Assembly: GCA_964640125.1 (NCBI GenBank)
Contig: CAZXGG010000071.1
Coordinates: 1 to 17,306 of the forward strand
DNA from: G020353115 sp964640125
GTDB taxonomy: Bacteria > Bacteroidota > Bacteroidia > Bacteroidales > VadinHA17
Direction of reading: 5' to 3'
DNA: 17,306 bases
Shown here: positions 13,771-17,306 of the stretch, in pieces
Position numbering within the stretch: position 1 is the stretch's first letter
Layout of the letters: the number at the start of each line of letters is the position of its first letter
Program-made: the position numbers and the translations under genes
The notes under the pieces: generated by a model
Told to the model about the DNA's origin: nothing
Database searches by the model: none
Seen by the model: only the letters and a program-made list of their open reading frames with translations

Positions 13771-14448
13771 ATGAGATGGATTAGTTTTCTGATCATCCTG
13801 TGTGTTGTTATGGTTTCTTCCGCTCCTGCCCAGGAAACCTCAGTAGAGAAGATAGAGCAGTTTGCTTCACAATACGGAAGAAGTGCCTCCTTTAAGTACG
13901 AAGATTTAAAAGGTTCTCCCTACCTGGATGAAGCATTTGAAAGCGGAGAAATCAAACTAAGGAATGGCGAAACCGTGGAGCTGGATCTTCGCCTGAATAT
14001 TTATGACGATGAACTTGAATTTGAAACTACCCAGGGGATCCGGGTGTTTACGGTTCCGGAAAAAATGTCACGAATTATCCTGGGGAGGTCTGAGTATGTA
14101 TTCTTCGGATCATCTGATCTGCCTCAGGAATCCTCCGGTTTCTTTAAAGTAATTGCAGGTGAGGAGTGTCTTTTGCTTTTGAAGCACAGGATAACTTACA
14201 TACCCTCAGTTGGAGCAGGTGCTTATGAACCGGCAACCGAGGCAGAATTAAGAAAGGAACCCGATACTTACTATCTCGCAATAAGTGGAGAAATACCGGT
14301 AAAACTAAAACGTAAAAAGAAGTTCATCCTGGAATTAATCCCATCGCATGAGGAAGAAATTTCTCGCTATATGAAGGAAAAGAAGATATCACTCTACAAG
14401 ACCAATGATTTGATTGAACTGGTTGACTTTATTAACGCCACCAATTAA
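13771..14448 (+). CDS. Secreted protein of unknown function (KGSPYL-type)
   Basis: The 225-residue protein has a clean signal peptide cleaved around S-A-P-A-Q (about residues 19-21). The mature chain contains K-G-S-P-Y-L-D-E-A-F near residue 40, a beta-rich middle (L-R-L-N-I-Y-D-D-E-L-E-F-E), a G-F-F-K-V-I-x-x-G-E-x-x-L-L-L-K-H-R segment, and a basic C-terminal stretch (L-K-R-K-K-K-F-I-L-E-L-I) followed by a helix. From memory, similar secreted proteins with the G-S-P-Y-L and L-L-K-K-Y/H-R pattern are common in Bacteroidota and uncharacterised. I start at the ATG at 13771, because the longer frame from a TTG at 13735 would spoil the signal peptide. The permease gene begins 100 bp downstream; whether the two form an operon is unclear. 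Confidence 0.8.
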   Translation: MRWISFLIILCVVMVSSAPAQETSVEKIEQFASQYGRSASFKYEDLKGSPYLDEAFESGEIKLRNGETVELDLRLNIYDDELEFETTQGIRVFTVPEKMSRIILGRSEYVFFGSSDLPQESSGFFKVIAGEECLLLLKHRITYIPSVGAGAYEPATEAELRKEPDTYYLAISGEIPVKLKRKKKFILELIPSHEEEISRYMKEKKISLYKTNDLIELVDFINATN

Positions 14449-14548
14449 AAACTTTTGGAAGGGGGTTGCTTTTCTATCATTTGGGTGTTGGGTAATCAGG
14501 GTTGATAACCGTATTGTTTATTTTCATTAACCGATTATTTCGTATGTC

Positions 14549-16924
14549 ATGATCCGAAATTATTTCATTATTGCCCTGCGCTCGTACATCCGCAACAGAA
14601 CTACTTCCCTGTTAAATTTTCTTGGATTAACTGTTGGGATAGTAAGCAGTTTCCTGATTTTTCTTTATGTCCATCATGAATTGAGTTATGACCGGTTTCA
14701 TGAGCGAAGCGATCAGATATTTAAAATTCTATCCATTGATGAAGCCCTGGGGATAAGCAACAATTATGTGGGAATCACGATACCTGCCCTGGCACCCAAT
14801 ATGAAAAGGGAGATCCCTGGTGTTGAAGAAGTTGTACGGATTGCATTGCAGGGCAGAGCACTTGTCCGGTACGAAGAGAATATCCTCTATTCCGAAGACA
14901 TGATCTATACTGAACCCAGTTTTTTTTATCTTTTCGATTTTGAACTGAAGGAAGGAGACAGAAATGCGTGTCTTGAAAAACCGAATACTGCCGTATTGAC
15001 GGAAACCATGGCAAAAAAAATATTTGGAGAAGAGGAAGCAATGGGTAAAATGTTTTCGGCAGGCGGGACTGACAATCTTGAAGTGACAGGGATTCTGAAA
15101 GACGAAACAAGACCCGGTCATATAAAATTCGATATTGTCGCTTCCATCAATCCGTCTCCGTCTGATACGAATTTCATCCAGTACCTGAATGCCTGGGACA
15201 ACATTTCCATGGTTGAATATGCCCTGTTAAGTCATCCTGAGAATGCAGACCAGATCATTGTTGAGATGGATTCTTTGATGCGCCGGAATGATGTTCGGGA
15301 TGTCTGGAAGGCTACGCTTCAACCCTTACCTGAAGTTCATCTCTATTCCAAAGACGTCCTGTTTGACCGGTTCAATCAGAATAAAGGCAATATCGGGTAT
15401 GTCCGAACGCTTTCCCTTATTGCTGTTATCATTCTTCTAATTGCCAGCTTCAATTACCTGAATCTCACAATTGCTTACTCTTCCCGCAGGGCCAGGGAGG
15501 TAGGTATTCGAAAAGTTGCGGGTTCAAATAAAAGGCAACTGATCATCCAGCATCTTTCTGAAGCAACCCTGCAGGTTTTTTTCTCAGTGGTAATTGCCCT
15601 GGTTATTACAGAAGTTATTAACCGGTTTTTCCCGATCATCGAGAGATCGGTTTTTGCCTATATGTTCAGTTACCCCTTATCTTTTCTTTTGCTTATTCTG
15701 CTGATCATCATTTTGGGATTGTTTTCCGGTGCTTATCCTGCAGTAATATTGAGTGCTTTTCGTCCTCATGTGGTATTGAAAGGGGAGTTGGTTTCGGGAA
15801 AAAAAGGATGGTTGTTACGAAGAGCCCTGGTTACCCTTCAGTTTATCGCAACGTTTGTAATGATTGCAGGCACAATCATCGTCACCAAACAGTTGCAATA
15901 TTCACTCAGCAAGGATAAAGGATTCAATGATAAGCAAATAATCACGATTCGGATGACCCCTGAAGTACGCGACAGTTATGAAGCATTAAAAGCAAGCTTT
16001 GAGGATATTCCGGGAATAGAACTGTTCGCCACTTCAGGATCGATGCCCGGATGGGGATATGGAAGGACTGGTATCGTACCTGAAGGAGCCATGGAGGACG
16101 AGGACTGGATTGTCAGCATCGTTTCGGTGAACGAAAATTTCATCCCCCTGATGCACATGGAGATCGTGGAAGGCGAAAATTTTCGCGAAGACATGAGCCA
16201 GGAACCTGCTCCCATCCTTGTCAATGAAGCCCTCGTTAAAGCCATTGGGTGGGAAAGTGGTCTGAATAAAAAGATAGTGTTTGGAGGCGATCGCCAGGTA
16301 CAGATCCTTGGTGTGGTAAAAGATTTTCATTTCACTTCCTTCCGGCATCATATTGAACCGATAATATTATTGTACCGGCCGGATATGAACAGTGTGCTAT
16401 CCATTAAAATAAGCCCCGAAAATCTCAGTGAAGCAATTGAAGCCATTGAAGCAAAATGGCTGGAAATAAACGAAGGCATCCCGTTTGAATATACTTTTTT
16501 CGATGAATCGTTCCGTGATCTGTTTGAAAAGGAAGAAGATTTCACCCGTATGTTTTTCCGTTTTACTTTGCTGTCGATCATCATTGCGATCCTGGGATTG
16601 TTCGGCCTGGCTGCTTTTTCAGCTACGCTGCGGACAAAAGAGATTGGTATTCGAAAGGTATTTGGGGCAACCATCCTTCAAATGGTCATCTTGCAATCGT
16701 ATGAGTATACCCGCCTTGTGTTGATAGCAGTAATTGTAGCCATTCCAGTATCCTATTTTATCATGCATTCCTGGTTAAAGGGATTTGTATATAAAACTGA
16801 AATGGGAGTATTTCCTTACGTTATATCTGCCCTAATTATCATTGTGGTAACTGTGATCACGGTGAGTATTCATGCACTGCGATCTGCCCGGAAGAACCCG
16901 GCAACTACTTTAAAATATGAATAG
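14549..16924 (+). CDS. FtsX/MacB-type ABC transporter permease
   Basis: The 791-residue protein has the duplicated Bacteroidota FtsX plan. It starts with an N-terminal helix (about 20-42) after M-I-R-N-Y-F-I-I-A-L-R-S, and a MacB-like periplasmic domain (about 45-280). Three helices follow (about 285-305, 330-355, 375-400) with A-R-E-V-G-I-R-K-V-A-G-S at 315-330. A second anchor helix (about 430-450), a second periplasmic domain and three final helices carry T-K-E-I-G-I-R-K-V-F-G-A near residue 700. The E-I/V-G-I-R-K-V-x-G motifs mark the coupling regions that touch the ATPase. No ATP-binding gene is next to it, so it must pair with one encoded elsewhere. Relatives move lipids, peptides or lipoproteins or act mechanically; the substrate is unknown. 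Confidence 0.93.
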   Translation: MIRNYFIIALRSYIRNRTTSLLNFLGLTVGIVSSFLIFLYVHHELSYDRFHERSDQIFKILSIDEALGISNNYVGITIPALAPNMKREIPGVEEVVRIALQGRALVRYEENILYSEDMIYTEPSFFYLFDFELKEGDRNACLEKPNTAVLTETMAKKIFGEEEAMGKMFSAGGTDNLEVTGILKDETRPGHIKFDIVASINPSPSDTNFIQYLNAWDNISMVEYALLSHPENADQIIVEMDSLMRRNDVRDVWKATLQPLPEVHLYSKDVLFDRFNQNKGNIGYVRTLSLIAVIILLIASFNYLNLTIAYSSRRAREVGIRKVAGSNKRQLIIQHLSEATLQVFFSVVIALVITEVINRFFPIIERSVFAYMFSYPLSFLLLILLIIILGLFSGAYPAVILSAFRPHVVLKGELVSGKKGWLLRRALVTLQFIATFVMIAGTIIVTKQLQYSLSKDKGFNDKQIITIRMTPEVRDSYEALKASFEDIPGIELFATSGSMPGWGYGRTGIVPEGAMEDEDWIVSIVSVNENFIPLMHMEIVEGENFREDMSQEPAPILVNEALVKAIGWESGLNKKIVFGGDRQVQILGVVKDFHFTSFRHHIEPIILLYRPDMNSVLSIKISPENLSEAIEAIEAKWLEINEGIPFEYTFFDESFRDLFEKEEDFTRMFFRFTLLSIIIAILGLFGLAAFSATLRTKEIGIRKVFGATILQMVILQSYEYTRLVLIAVIVAIPVSYFIMHSWLKGFVYKTEMGVFPYVISALIIIVVTVITVSIHALRSARKNPATTLKYE

Positions 16925-17154
16925 AGATTTCATTTGGGATTGAGTCCGGAAGAGGTGGAAGGGTGGCTTACACAATAACTAAATTGATTCATGAATATCG
17001 ATTAACGATTTATGATTTTAGATTTACTTCTTAAATCGGCGTTCCTTGTTCGGTGTTCGATATTCACCTTTTCTCTTTGCTCCATGCCATCTGGTTGCGG
17101 GTTTTTTTGTATTCTAATTGTCTCTGGTTTAATGACATCAGGTACCCCAGAGGT
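16925..17154. repeat. Gene-free repeat region after the permease
   Basis: It begins with the third EEVxxWL-type stretch (16934-16969, LGLSPEEVEGWL), here in frame with the permease stop. AT-rich words of the TTCGATATTC type follow (about 16988-17070, ATCGATTAACGATT and TTCCTTGTTCGGTGTTCGATATTC), and then GGTTGCGGGTTTTTTT (about 17095-17110), which resembles the right half of the 11107 terminator without its left half. No gene is seen. Confidence 0.6.
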
Positions 17155-17224
17155 GTATTCGACCCCATCGGGGTCGGATATTTGTAGTATACGTGCAGAC
17201 AAAAATCCCCGGTCCAACTACAAT
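17155..17224. repeat. 70-bp direct duplication, right copy
   Basis: Identical to 8480-8549 except at one base (17198 G). It carries the CGACCCC-ATC-GGGGTCG hairpin and runs into the left end of the CCGGTCCA repeat, after which the two loci diverge. Confidence 0.92.
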
Positions 17225-17277
17225 CTTTCTTCTCCGAAGGAGTCCTTTGGACAACGGGAAATCGATATATGGACCGG
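17209..17277. repeat. CCGGTCCA...TGGACCGG repeat, copy 4, with inserted double hairpin
   Basis: The terminal inverted repeat is intact (17209-17216, 17270-17277), but the element is 69 nt instead of 49. The extra bases form two hairpins, CTCC-GAA-GGAG (17232-17242) and TCC-TTT-GGA (17243-17251), placed where the other copies read TTCAAA. The remaining 29 bases to the window edge show nothing recognisable. Confidence 0.85.
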
Positions 17278-17306
17278 AAGGCAACAGTGCCACTATCTGC
17301 GCTTGT

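Overview
The window looks like a piece of a Bacteroidota chromosome, probably from the Bacteroidales/Marinilabiliales side. The reasons are the promoter boxes (TAnnTTTG-type -7 elements, several with a TTG/TTTG about 20 nt upstream), A-rich leaders without a strong Shine-Dalgarno, several small lipoproteins, a ~790-residue FtsX/MacB-type permease without an adjacent ATPase, and a TolB-like/TPR membrane protein of a kind common in that phylum. No rRNA, tRNA, CRISPR array or intact transposase gene is visible. The genus cannot be named from the sequence.

Layout. 168-653 encodes an NTF2-fold-like lipoprotein. 988-2250 encodes a membrane-anchored M14-superfamily (DUF2817-type) metallohydrolase. 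Facing it on the minus strand is a two-gene cassette of tiny two-helix membrane proteins (2614-2874, then 2351-2605). A third paralogue lies alone at 7879-8133 and carries a similar promoter region. 3144-5105 is a two-gene operon of a TetR-family regulator and an exported BAAT/acyl-CoA-thioesterase-like hydrolase, preceded by two tandem palindromic operators. 5554-7320 is a three-helix, TolB-like, TPR protein. 8753-11045 is a tight ECF sigma factor, putative anti-sigma factor and doubly anchored lipoprotein operon, closed by a strong stem-loop terminator. Convergent to it is a B12-binding-type radical SAM gene (11249-12556, minus), which is divergent from a small lipoprotein (12685-13095). The right part holds a secreted protein of unknown function (13771-14448) and the FtsX-type permease (14549-16924).

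The most unusual content lies between the genes. The gaps at 654-890, 5106-5553, 7321-7878, 8134-8752, 13096-13770 and 16925-17306 are packed with dispersed, structured repeats. One family (841-890, 7584-7633, 8396-8443) folds into a perfect three-way junction: a conserved outer stem and two arms whose sequences differ completely between copies while the pairing and the 3-nt loops are kept. A second family (CCGGTCCA...TGGACCGG, 49 nt, four copies) has one copy with a double-hairpin module inserted in it. There is also a 70-bp duplication with one mismatch, a 145-bp MITE-like element with perfect 25-bp terminal inverted repeats, short tandem repeats, and a motif reading E-E-V-x-x-W-L just after the stop codons of three unrelated genes.

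No defence system, biosynthetic cluster or other large multi-gene system is evident. The best candidates for something undescribed are the arm-swapping three-way-junction repeats and the duplicated mini membrane-protein cassette.
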